DNA of 64,000 nucleotides from Glycocaulis abyssi (GTDB lineage Bacteria > Pseudomonadota > Alphaproteobacteria > Caulobacterales > Maricaulaceae), in assembly GCF_041429775.1 (NCBI RefSeq), contig NZ_CP163421.1, positions 1,178,001 to 1,242,000 of the forward strand, in the 5' to 3' direction. The notes beneath the pieces were generated by a model, which was given only the letters and a program-made list of their open reading frames with translations, was not told where the DNA came from and did not search any database. How positions within the stretch are numbered: the first letter of the stretch is position 1; each line of letters begins with the position of its first letter. Below, piece by piece: positions 1 through 7,570 of the stretch. Position numbers and translations under genes: made by a program.

Positions 1-396
1 CGCGGCCGCGATGCGCGGCAATTCGTCAATAATCTCGAAGACTGGATCATCGGCGCGCTCGACAGCTTTAACGTGAAGGGCGAGAAGCGCTGCGACCGGA
101 TCGGGGTGTGGGTGGACCGCACACCCGTCGGCGGGCCGCCCCGCGAAGACAAGATCGCCGCTATCGGTATCCGCCTGCGCCGCTGGATCTCGTTTCACGG
201 CATCGCGCTGAATGTGGAGCCGGACCTCTCCCATTTTGGCGGGATCGTGCCGTGCGGGATCACCAATCCGTCCTTTGGCGTCACAAGCCTGACCGATCTT
301 GGCCTGCCCGTGACCATGGACGATGCCGACTTTGCGCTGAAATCAGCGTTCGTGGAGGTATTCGGCGCCGTAGAGGACGAGGCACCACCGGTGTAG
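1..396 (+). CDS. lipB: Octanoyltransferase LipB (3' part only)
   Basis: This is the C-terminal part (131 residues) of lipoyl(octanoyl) transferase. The enzyme moves octanoate from acyl carrier protein to lipoyl domains of 2-oxoacid dehydrogenases and the glycine cleavage H protein in the cytoplasm. The frame is open from base 1, so the start lies outside the window. Visible family motifs are the lysine in REDKIAAIG, the strand SFHGIALNV, and IVPCG, whose cysteine matches the acyl-accepting cysteine of the family. The protein ends with a short acidic tail. Any regulation lies outside the window. The assignment is firm; only the length is incomplete. Confidence 0.93.
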   Translation, partial: RGRDARQFVNNLEDWIIGALDSFNVKGEKRCDRIGVWVDRTPVGGPPREDKIAAIGIRLRRWISFHGIALNVEPDLSHFGGIVPCGITNPSFGVTSLTDLGLPVTMDDADFALKSAFVEVFGAVEDEAPPV

Positions 397-459
397 GGGG
401 TACTAACTTTGTCATGGCCCGGTTTATCCGGGCCAACCATGCCTGAGAGCTTGCTCTTC

Positions 460-566
460 CCTGATCCTTCGAGACGTTCGCTTCGCTCACCCTCAGGATG
501 AGGGAAAAGTACGCCCAAGCCCTCATCCCGAGGGGCTTCGTCAGAAGCCGTCTCGAAGGACGAGGG
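460..566. repeat. Dispersed palindromic repeat, family 1, copy A
   Basis: The ends form an inverted repeat: TCCTTCGAGAC near 465 and GTCTCGAAGGA near 550. The interior contains CCTCAGGATGAGGGAAAAG. A second copy with the same ends and interior is at 18632-18736. Both copies lie between genes. Confidence 0.85.
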
Positions 567-590
567 CTTCCTGGCCGCTTTGCGGCCTGA

Positions 591-682
591 AACGCGCGAA
601 CGCGCGCCCGCGACTGCCTGTGCCCGCGCAGGCGGGTATTCGCGGAACATCGCAACGCATCCGCGTTGCGGAACTAAAAGAG
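591..682. repeat. Dispersed repeat, family 2, copy A
   Basis: The block contains GCGCGAACGCGCGCCCGCGA and, further on, TTCGCGGAACATCGCAACGC followed by GCGTTGCGGAA. The same ordered blocks recur at 12699-12804. It lies just downstream of the family 1 repeat, so the gap is a composite of repeat units. Confidence 0.8.
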
Positions 683-734
683 GCATGGATCACCTGCATG
701 AAGCGGGTGATGACAAGGATTGGGGAAAACCCCC

Positions 735-1256
735 TCACCCCCTGCGGGGCATGCGCGCGAACCAGAAGCCGATGGCAAAGACGGTCAGCCAGAAAGCGAC
801 CGCCGAGGGCCAGTCGCCCGCAGAGAAAGCGGCCAGCGTCTCGGCCTCATTCTCGATCATACGCTGCTGGAAGCCGGCGATGAGGTCTTCATCCTGACCG
901 GCGGCCTGCACCTGGGCGGGATCGTTGATGTCGACGCCCTGCGCTTCGAGATAGTCCATGAAGCCCGGCAAGATGGCAACCGTCACCGCGATGATGGCGA
1001 CAAGCGCCTTCACCCCCACGCCCGCCGCCAGAGGCACGATCACCAGCGGCCCCTGCCGCCCCGCATCGCGCAGCCGGTTGATGTGAAGCGCGGCCAGGCA
1101 GAACAGGATCACCAGCCAGCCAAACATGGCCAGGCCCCCATCCAGCAGGGTCAGGCGCAGCGCATCGGCAAAGGCGATCAGGCCAAGGCCGAGCCAGAAC
1201 GTATCGGCATCAGCGCGCGTGTCAGGCAGGAATATGGCTCGAAAATTGATCGGCAC
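735..1256 (-). CDS. DUF805-like small membrane protein
   Basis: A 173-residue inner-membrane protein of unknown function. The chosen start is a GTG at 1256, ten bases after a GGAG. The frame stays open to about 1352, but the extra N-terminal residues look unlike a protein and precede the point where DUF805 proteins usually begin. The segment from FRAIFLPDTRADADTFWLG onward resembles the DUF805 core, and LHINRLRDAGRQGP matches its RLHDxGRSGWW signature in degraded form. About four hydrophobic segments are visible, with a hydrophilic stretch near residues 105-145. The DUF805 gene at 1421-1777 lies just upstream on the same strand, so the two may be diverged duplicates. No function is claimed. 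Confidence 0.6.
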   Translation of the reverse strand: MPINFRAIFLPDTRADADTFWLGLGLIAFADALRLTLLDGGLAMFGWLVILFCLAALHINRLRDAGRQGPLVIVPLAAGVGVKALVAIIAVTVAILPGFMDYLEAQGVDINDPAQVQAAGQDEDLIAGFQQRMIENEAETLAAFSAGDWPSAVAFWLTVFAIGFWFARMPRRG

Positions 1257-1420
1257 GCGGGTGAGGCTCCGGGCAGGGGGAAAAGCGTATGTCGCGCCGC
1301 TTCTAGCCCAAGCCGGGAACGGGCGGAAGACAAGCGGGCGCAGGTTCATCACCCGCGCCCGTCCGCATCAAGAAAATGATGAACAGAATTATTCGCCAGA
1401 CACCGCATCGGCCGCAGCGG

Positions 1421-1777
1421 CTACAGCACCCTTGGGTTGGGGCCGTGCTGGTTCACGCCCGGCTGGCTGTCCATGACGTAGAAGATGAGCAGCACAATGA
1501 AGCCTACAAGCGGAACCAGGCCGATCAGGATCCACCAGCCCGAACGCCCGGTGTCATGCAGACGGCGCACACCCACCGCGATAGCCGGAATCAGGCTGCC
1601 CAGCGCGAACAGACCGGCCAGCATCGGATAACCGAACACGCTCATATCGACGGCGTAAAGCACGCCATAGACAATGACGTAGAACAGGAACCACCACCAG
1701 TATTCACTGCGGCGCGCGCGGCCCTGAAAGCCGACATAGTTGGAATAGACCGATTTTACGGCGTCCATGAAATTCAT
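1421..1777 (-). CDS. DUF805 family membrane protein
   Basis: A 118-residue membrane protein with the full DUF805 pattern: FQGRARRSEYWWWF near the N-terminus, three to four transmembrane helices, and the signature RRLHDTGRSGWW. DUF805 proteins (YhaH/YhaI type) are inner-membrane proteins of unknown role. The start at 1777 is supported by GGAGGGAC eight bases upstream; a longer frame to 1804 lacks such a site. The neighbouring minus-strand gene at 735-1256 carries a weaker version of the same domain. It is separated from pccA by about 140 bases and is probably transcribed on its own. Confidence 0.8.
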   Translation of the reverse strand: MNFMDAVKSVYSNYVGFQGRARRSEYWWWFLFYVIVYGVLYAVDMSVFGYPMLAGLFALGSLIPAIAVGVRRLHDTGRSGWWILIGLVPLVGFIVLLIFYVMDSQPGVNQHGPNPRVL

Positions 1778-1914
1778 GTTTTTGTCCCTCCGGGGGCTGG
1801 CCAAAACAAACCGGATCGGCGCGCGAGGGCTTGAGGGGGCCGGATACGCGATTCAATCCTTGGTCCAGCGTCGGCCCGCAGGGCAGGCGCGGTCAACAAA
1901 AAACCGGAAAAAAG

Positions 1915-3939
1915 TTACTCCAGCTCTACCAGCAGCTCGTCTGCGGCAACGCTGTCGCCTGCTTTCACGCTGACGGTTTTCACCATGCCGTCGCGCTCGG
2001 CGCGCAGCACGTTTTCCATCTTCATCGCTTCAACGGTGAGCAATACCTCGCCCGCCTTCACCTCGCGGCCCGGCTCCACCGCCACCGAGACGATCAGGCC
2101 CGGCATCGGGCTGATGATCTGCTTGCTGGTATCGGGTTCGGGGCGTTCGGGCAGGCGCGCAGCCAGCTCTGCAATGCGCGGGGAATACACCCGCACCAGC
2201 GCGGCAAAGCCCCGGTGGCGCAGCCAGTAGCCCTGCGTACGGTCCTCCACCGACAGGCTGAAGCTCTCCTTGCCGAGCTTCGCCTCGAACAGATGATTGC
2301 CCGGCTGCCAGCCGGTTTCCAGATTGAGCGGTTCCGCGCTGAGGCCCGGCATGTAGACGGTGGCCGCAAACCCGCCATCAAGGCTGCGCTCAAGCGTGAT
2401 CTCGACGGCAAACTGCTGGTCATCGATCAGCACCGTCCAGTTCTGCGGCTTGCCATCGCCCACGCCCGGCGTGATGCGCCCGGCAATACGCGCCGCGCGC
2501 TCCACAAAGACGGTGTGGATCAGGGCCGATGCGGCCACGAAGGCGCGCCACTGGCTTTCCTTGGGCGCGGTGCCGTGAAAGCCATCAGGGAAATGTTCCT
2601 CGATATAGCCGGTATGGATCGCGCCTTTGCGGAAATCAGGTTCGTCCAGCACAGCAGCCAGGAAAGGCGCGTTCGATTGCAGGCCCGCCACGTCCAGCCG
2701 GTCGAGCGCTGCCGCGAGGGCGTCGATGGCCTTCTCGCGCGTATCGCCCTGCCCGATCACCTTGGCGATCATCGGGTCATAGAACATGGAGATTTCATCG
2801 CCCTCGCGCACACCGGAATCGATGCGCAGCGTGCCGGGTCCGCTGGGGCCTTCTGCCGGCTCCACATAGCGCACCAGACGCCCGATGGAGGGCAGGAAGC
2901 CGCGATACGGGTCTTCGGCATAGAGCCGCGCCTCAACGGCCCACCCCTTGATGGTCACATCCTTTTGCGCCAGCTCCAGCTTTTCACCGGCCGCCACGCG
3001 GATCATCTGCTCAACCAGATCAAGCCCGTGGGTCAGCTCTGTGACCGGGTGCTCCACCTGCAGACGTGTATTCATTTCAAGGAAGTAGAAGTTCTTGTTG
3101 GGATCGACGATGAACTCCACCGTGCCGGCGCTGTCATAGTCGACCGCCTTGGCGAGCGCCACGGCCTGCTCGCCCATCTTCTCGCGCGTCTTCTTGTCGA
3201 GGAAGGGCGACGGGGCCTCTTCGAGAACCTTCTGATTGCGCCGCTGGACCGAGCATTCACGCTCATTGAGGTGGATGACGTTTCCGTGCTTGTCGCCGAG
3301 CACCTGTATCTCGATATGGCGCGGCTTCTCGACGAATTTCTCGATCAGTATGCGCTCATCGCCGAAGGAGGACTTGGCTTCGGAACGCGCGGCGCGGAAG
3401 CCCTCGCGCACCTCGCTCTCATCCCACGCGATGCGCATGCCCTTGCCGCCACCGCCAGCCGACGCCTTTATCATCACCGGATAGCCGATATCACCGGCCA
3501 CCTCGACGGCCTGCTGGTCATCGACGATCTCGCCCTTGAAGCCCGGCACGGTGCTGACACCGGCAGCGGCTGCGAGCTTCTTGCTCTCCAGCTTGTCGCC
3601 CATGGCCGAGATGGCATGCGGGTTCGGGCCGATCCAGCCAATACCCTCTTTTTTCAGGCGCTCGGCAAACTTGGCGTTCTCCGACAGGAAGCCGAAGCCC
3701 GGATGGACGGCCTCTGTCCCGGTTTCCTTTACCGCCGCGATGATCTTGTCCATGTCCAGATAGGACTGGGCGGGCAGCGATCCGCCCAGGAAGACGCGCT
3801 CATCGGCCATCTCGACCGCCAGGCTGTCGGCATCGGCCTCTGAATAGACGGCGACGGTCTTTATCCCCATGCGCTTGCAGGTCTTGATGACGCGAACGGC
3901 AATCTCGCCGCGATTGGCAATGAGGATTTTCTTGAACAT
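1915..3939 (-). CDS. pccA: Propionyl-CoA carboxylase, biotin-carrying alpha subunit
   Basis: This is the biotin carboxylase plus biotin carrier subunit of an acyl-CoA carboxylase. It carboxylates biotin with bicarbonate and ATP for transfer to propionyl-CoA by a beta subunit. Domains in order: biotin carboxylase N domain (KKILIANRGEIAVR at residues 3-16), ATP-grasp with the glycine loop KASAGGGGKGMR, carboxylase C domain with EMNTRLQVEHPVTE, the BT linker, and the biotinyl domain with EAMKMEN (biotinylated Lys at about residue 640). The 674 residues fit PccA; the 3-methylcrotonyl-CoA enzyme is the main alternative. The beta subunit is not in the window. No strong Shine-Dalgarno sequence precedes the ATG, but the N-terminus matches the family exactly. 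Confidence 0.92.
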   Translation of the reverse strand: MFKKILIANRGEIAVRVIKTCKRMGIKTVAVYSEADADSLAVEMADERVFLGGSLPAQSYLDMDKIIAAVKETGTEAVHPGFGFLSENAKFAERLKKEGIGWIGPNPHAISAMGDKLESKKLAAAAGVSTVPGFKGEIVDDQQAVEVAGDIGYPVMIKASAGGGGKGMRIAWDESEVREGFRAARSEAKSSFGDERILIEKFVEKPRHIEIQVLGDKHGNVIHLNERECSVQRRNQKVLEEAPSPFLDKKTREKMGEQAVALAKAVDYDSAGTVEFIVDPNKNFYFLEMNTRLQVEHPVTELTHGLDLVEQMIRVAAGEKLELAQKDVTIKGWAVEARLYAEDPYRGFLPSIGRLVRYVEPAEGPSGPGTLRIDSGVREGDEISMFYDPMIAKVIGQGDTREKAIDALAAALDRLDVAGLQSNAPFLAAVLDEPDFRKGAIHTGYIEEHFPDGFHGTAPKESQWRAFVAASALIHTVFVERAARIAGRITPGVGDGKPQNWTVLIDDQQFAVEITLERSLDGGFAATVYMPGLSAEPLNLETGWQPGNHLFEAKLGKESFSLSVEDRTQGYWLRHRGFAALVRVYSPRIAELAARLPERPEPDTSKQIISPMPGLIVSVAVEPGREVKAGEVLLTVEAMKMENVLRAERDGMVKTVSVKAGDSVAADELLVELE

Positions 3940-4020
3940 GAAGCGTGCCAGCCGGACTGAAGGGACGGGAAAAGCGATGTCTTGCGCCCGGTTTAGCCCG
4001 CAGCGTCACGCCACCGCAAG

Positions 4021-4527
4021 TCAGGCATTCGGCGGGTCTTTGCCGTCTGATGCTGGCTTCACCATTTCAGAACCGCCAGTGAGGATAGGCGAGGCATCGA
4101 CATCGCCAGCGTCCATGAGTTCGGCCACACGTTGCAGCGCGCCGATCAGCATATGCTGCTCCCAGTCGGGAAGCTTGCGGAAGGCTTTCAGGAAACCGAC
4201 CTGCAACAGCTCCGGCGAGGTCTCGATGACGGCCAGGCCGGCCGGTGTGATCTGTGCTGGTGAGCTGCGCCGGTCGCTGGTGCTCGCGGTGCGCTCGATC
4301 AGTCCGGCGCGCTTGAGGCGATCCAGAATCGCGGTGACCGTCGGCTGACCCAGCGATATCTCACGCGACAGGGCGCTCGGCTTCATCGCCCCGTGACGGC
4401 TTAGCGCCTGCAGCACGATGAATTGCGGCGCGGTGAGCCCGGTCTCTTTTTCCAGCTTTTTCGAACGCAGATGCACAGCCCGGATTATCCGGCGCAGGGC
4501 GATCAGTATCTCGTCGTGATCCTTCAC
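4021..4527 (-). CDS. MarR family transcriptional regulator
   Basis: A winged helix-turn-helix repressor of the MarR family, 168 residues from the GTG at 4527. That start has AGGA seven bases upstream. An ATG at 4611 would add 28 residues with no family resemblance and would run into the palindrome at 4612-4625. The DNA-binding core is LTAPQFIVLQALSRHGAMKP, SLGQPTVTAILDRLKRAGLIERT, then the wing with TSDRRSSPAQITPAG. Such proteins bind palindromes as dimers and usually respond to small ligands. The gene faces the TonB receptor at 4852 across a promoter region with two palindromes, so it may control itself and the receptor module. The ligand is unknown. Confidence 0.85.
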   Translation of the reverse strand: MKDHDEILIALRRIIRAVHLRSKKLEKETGLTAPQFIVLQALSRHGAMKPSALSREISLGQPTVTAILDRLKRAGLIERTASTSDRRSSPAQITPAGLAVIETSPELLQVGFLKAFRKLPDWEQHMLIGALQRVAELMDAGDVDASPILTGGSEMVKPASDGKDPPNA

Positions 4528-4611
4528 GGGGCGGTCCTGTCTGTTGACGCCATCGCGTTGTAGGGCAGTCCGGACCGGCACGCCAGCCATGCACGATTTT
4601 GCTTCGTACAC

Positions 4612-4625
4612 GATGCATATGCATC
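4612..4625. promoter_or_regulatory. 14-bp palindrome, candidate MarR operator
   Basis: GATGCATATGCATC is a perfect palindrome about 85 bases upstream of the MarR start at 4527. Its size and symmetry suit a MarR dimer. No binding evidence exists here. Confidence 0.45.
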
Positions 4626-4690
4626 AATGCTGACCGTCACAATGACCTACGTGCAGAATGCGTCATATATCGTTGCATTACTATCACACT

Positions 4691-4704
4691 TGGTATTTAT
4701 ACCA
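4691..4704. promoter_or_regulatory. Palindrome TGGTATttATACCA, candidate operator
   Basis: Six-base arms around a TT centre, in the A+T-rich part of the divergent region about 150 bases before the receptor start. It differs in sequence from the palindrome at 4612, so it may serve another regulator. Confidence 0.4.
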
Positions 4705-4851
4705 TTTTTTCATGTGGTTGAACGCACCTGCAAACGAAAGTTCTCGAAAATGCGGCACAGATAATCCTTCTGACAGGAAGCAAATCTGGCCAGACGCCTC
4801 GCGATCCCTATAACTCCGCCACGAACCATTCAGCAAAAAAGGGGCGGACCT

Positions 4852-7470
4852 TTGAGATCGTTCAAGCAACGGGTGCTCACAAGCACGATACTATCTGCAA
4901 CCATGATGGCCGCAGGCGCGGCCGGCAGCGCAAGCGCGCAGGTTGAAGTCATCACCGTGACGGCCACCAAGACCGAGGCCGACGCACAATCCATTCCGGT
5001 GGCGGTGAATGCACTGGATTCCAGCGCGCTCGACGAGCTGCGCGTGGACACCTTCACCGACTATCTGACCCAGCTGCCCGGCATCACCGCCGGCGGCAGC
5101 GGACCGGGTCAGAGCACCATCTATATCCGCGGCATTGCCTCGACGACGCCGAACCTGACGGTGGCCGGTGTTGCGGGCCTGTCGCCCAACGTCGCCTTCT
5201 ATCTCGATGAGCAGCCGCTCGCGCAGCCGGGCCGCAATCTGGATGTCTACGCCGCCGACATGGAACGGGTGGAAGTGCTGCCCGGACCGCAAGGCACGCT
5301 TTATGGCGCCAGCTCGCAGGCCGGTACGGTGCGCCTCATCACCAACAAGCCGGTGATCGGTGAGTTCTCCGCATCTTCACTCGCCGGGGTATCCTTCACC
5401 CAGGACGGGGATATGAGCAATCAGGTGCAGGCCGTGGTGAACTTGCCGCTCGGCGACAACTTCGCCATCCGCGCGGTGGCCTATGTCGATAACCAGGGTG
5501 GTTATATCGACAATGTGGCCGGCACCCGCAACGTTTCTGAATCCGCCCGCTTCCGCCCCGAAGGTACGGTGCGCGCCAATGGCGTGCCGGTCTCTGCCCA
5601 GCGCGCTGGCTTCCAGTCCACCGCTGACCTGTCCGGGGTGAATTTCATCGACGCGGACAATGCCGGACTGGTGCAGGATAATTTCAACGACACCACCTAT
5701 GCCGGTTTCCGCGTGGCGGGCCGCTATGAGTTCGACAATGACTGGCGCCTGACGATCGGTTATGCGCAGCAGCGCATTGAGTCCGACGGCGTGTTCTTCG
5801 TCGATCCAGAGCTTGATGATCTGCAGATCCAGCGCTTCGAGCAGGACCGCATCGAGGACGAATTCAAGAATGTGAACTGGACCGCCGAAGGGCGCATCGG
5901 CATGCTCGATGTGGTCTATACCGGTGCCTTCACCGACCGCTCCACCGATCAGCGCGTGGACTATTCCGACTATCTCTTCGTCGGCCAGTACCTGCCCTAT
6001 TATATCTGTGACGGATCGGTGACCTATCCGGGCGCGGCAGATCCTTCCGGCACGTGTCAGGCCCCGAACCTGTTCGTGAACTCCGCCTCGCAGACCGATG
6101 TGTGGACCCACGAACTGCGCGCTACCACACCGCAAGAGCATCGCATCCGCGCCACGGTCGGCGCGTTCTATAGCGATCTGACGCTGGTCGAACGCAATGA
6201 CTTCCACTATCCGGGCATGCTGGCAGCCGAGCCGTTCGGCCCGTTTGCGCCGAACTTCCCCTTTCCGGGCGCCTTCCAGTCCGATCCAGGACCGTTCCCG
6301 GCGGGTGTGATCTTCCGCAATGATGTGCGCCGCACGGACGAGCAACTGGGCGTGTTCGGCGAAGTGACGCTGGACGTCGTGCCGGACACCTTCGCCATCA
6401 CGCTGGGCGCGCGCTGGTATGACATCGATGTCGGCCTTGAAGGCACGGCGAACTCGTCCTTCTGTAATTCGGGCGGCACCGACCAGAACGCGTTCGGCAC
6501 CAATATCTCCGATCTTTATGACGGGTCCGGTGAGTTCACCTTCATCGGTTCGTGCAATCCGGCGCTGCGCCAGACCTTCACCATGGCCGATACGATCGCG
6601 GACATTGAGGCGATGGGATATTCCACCGCCCAGGCCACGCAGATCTTCAACTCGGTGCGCGCGCCCTCCTCGGCCCAGACCGATGGCGTAATCACCAAAG
6701 TAACGGGCACCTGGACGCCTACCCCGGAGACCTTGTTCTACCTGACCTATTCGGAAGGCTTCCGTCCGGGTCTGCTGAACCGTCCGGGCGGTGCGCCGGG
6801 ACCGGGCGGCTATACCGTGCCGTTCGCGCTCGATACTGACGATGTGCGCAATTACGAGTTTGGCTGGAAGACCGAGCTCTTCGACCGCCAGCTGCGCTTC
6901 AACGGCAGCATCTTCTATGTCGAGATCGACCGTCTGCAGACCACGATCTTCGATCCGAGCATCGTGAACCTGTTCTTCTCCGATAACGCTGCGGACGCGG
7001 AAATCCGTGGCCTTGAAGGTGATGTCACCTGGGCGCCGATGACCGTTCCCGGCCTTACGGTGGCAGGTGCGTTCTCCTTCCTCGACACCGAGATCACCCG
7101 CGTCATCACGCCGACCGACGATGTGACGGCAGGCTCCGATCTCGCCTTTGCGCCGAGCTTCCAGGGTAATCTGCGCGCCCGTTATGAGTGGAATACCGCC
7201 AATGGCTGGACGGCCCACGTCATGCCGCAAGTCATCTACTCTGAAGGTTCGCGCAGCGATGTCATCGACATCAACTCGGCCGATCTTGACAGCTACACCG
7301 TGTTCTCCTTCTCGGCCGGCCTTGCCGCCGACCAGTGGCGGGTGGAGCTGTTTGCCGACAACATCACGAATGAGCGGGCCCAGCTCAGCAATAATTTCGT
7401 GTTCGACCGCGAGCGGGTAACGATCATGCGTCCGCGCACGGTCGGCGTCCGTGTCGGTGTCCAGTACTGA
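4852..7470 (+). CDS. TonB-dependent outer-membrane receptor
   Basis: A TonB-dependent receptor of 872 residues that would import a substrate across the outer membrane using TonB-ExbBD energy. It begins with TTG, followed by a signal peptide (residues 1-29, cleavage after SASA). A TonB box-like stretch EVITVTAT comes next, then a plug domain with IYIRGIAS and GPQGTLYGASSQAGTVRLI, then a long beta-barrel. The protein ends in VGVQY with a terminal aromatic residue as in outer-membrane barrels. A hairpin terminator follows at 7519. The sulfotransferase, BCCT transporter and TauD genes downstream run in the same direction and suggest a small organic acid, amine or sulfonate as cargo, but the family cannot be assigned a ligand from sequence. 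Confidence 0.9.
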   Translation: MRSFKQRVLTSTILSATMMAAGAAGSASAQVEVITVTATKTEADAQSIPVAVNALDSSALDELRVDTFTDYLTQLPGITAGGSGPGQSTIYIRGIASTTPNLTVAGVAGLSPNVAFYLDEQPLAQPGRNLDVYAADMERVEVLPGPQGTLYGASSQAGTVRLITNKPVIGEFSASSLAGVSFTQDGDMSNQVQAVVNLPLGDNFAIRAVAYVDNQGGYIDNVAGTRNVSESARFRPEGTVRANGVPVSAQRAGFQSTADLSGVNFIDADNAGLVQDNFNDTTYAGFRVAGRYEFDNDWRLTIGYAQQRIESDGVFFVDPELDDLQIQRFEQDRIEDEFKNVNWTAEGRIGMLDVVYTGAFTDRSTDQRVDYSDYLFVGQYLPYYICDGSVTYPGAADPSGTCQAPNLFVNSASQTDVWTHELRATTPQEHRIRATVGAFYSDLTLVERNDFHYPGMLAAEPFGPFAPNFPFPGAFQSDPGPFPAGVIFRNDVRRTDEQLGVFGEVTLDVVPDTFAITLGARWYDIDVGLEGTANSSFCNSGGTDQNAFGTNISDLYDGSGEFTFIGSCNPALRQTFTMADTIADIEAMGYSTAQATQIFNSVRAPSSAQTDGVITKVTGTWTPTPETLFYLTYSEGFRPGLLNRPGGAPGPGGYTVPFALDTDDVRNYEFGWKTELFDRQLRFNGSIFYVEIDRLQTTIFDPSIVNLFFSDNAADAEIRGLEGDVTWAPMTVPGLTVAGAFSFLDTEITRVITPTDDVTAGSDLAFAPSFQGNLRARYEWNTANGWTAHVMPQVIYSEGSRSDVIDINSADLDSYTVFSFSAGLAADQWRVELFADNITNERAQLSNNFVFDRERVTIMRPRTVGVRVGVQY

Positions 7471-7518
7471 TCTGGAACACCTGACGGTGTTGTCTCATCG
7501 GCCTCATGGCCGATAATG

Positions 7519-7555
7519 GAAAGCGTCCCGCCATGCGGGGCGCTTTCTCTTTTCC
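7519..7555 (+). terminator. Rho-independent terminator after the TonB receptor
   Basis: A 13-bp stem with one G-T wobble (GAAAGCGTCCCGC at 7519-7531 and GCGGGGCGCTTTC at 7535-7547) with a CAT loop, followed by TCTCTTTT. It ends 16 bases before the next gene, so that gene may depend on readthrough or its own promoter. Confidence 0.8.
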
Positions 7556-7570
7556 CTGACGGGGCACGAT

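Larger units (their letters stand above)
397..734. other. Gene-free gap filled with dispersed repeats
   Basis: No supported gene lies here. The gap carries two palindromic intergenic repeats (about 460-566 and 591-682), each with a relative elsewhere in the window. Open frames crossing it are G+C-driven and contain the repeat sequence. Confidence 0.7.
4528..4851. promoter_or_regulatory. Divergent promoter region, MarR gene / TonB receptor
   Basis: This 324-base gap between divergent genes is clearly richer in A+T than its surroundings, especially at 4650-4720. It contains two perfect or near-perfect palindromes (listed separately) and no convincing small gene. Promoters for both directions must lie here; I could not assign -35/-10 boxes with confidence. 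Confidence 0.6.

Noticed and set aside
397-734. Possible small genes or tRNA in the first gap
   Set aside because: Open frames cover repeat sequence that recurs elsewhere, and no tRNA cloverleaf or T-loop motif is seen.
1831-3843. A 670-codon open frame antisense to pccA
   Set aside because: It mirrors pccA, has no recognisable domain, and arises from the G+C bias at third positions.
5377-7230. A 617-codon frame antisense to the first TonB receptor
   Set aside because: The receptor on the other strand has a signal peptide, plug motif and terminal aromatic residue. The antisense product has only His/Arg/Gly-rich low-information sequence.
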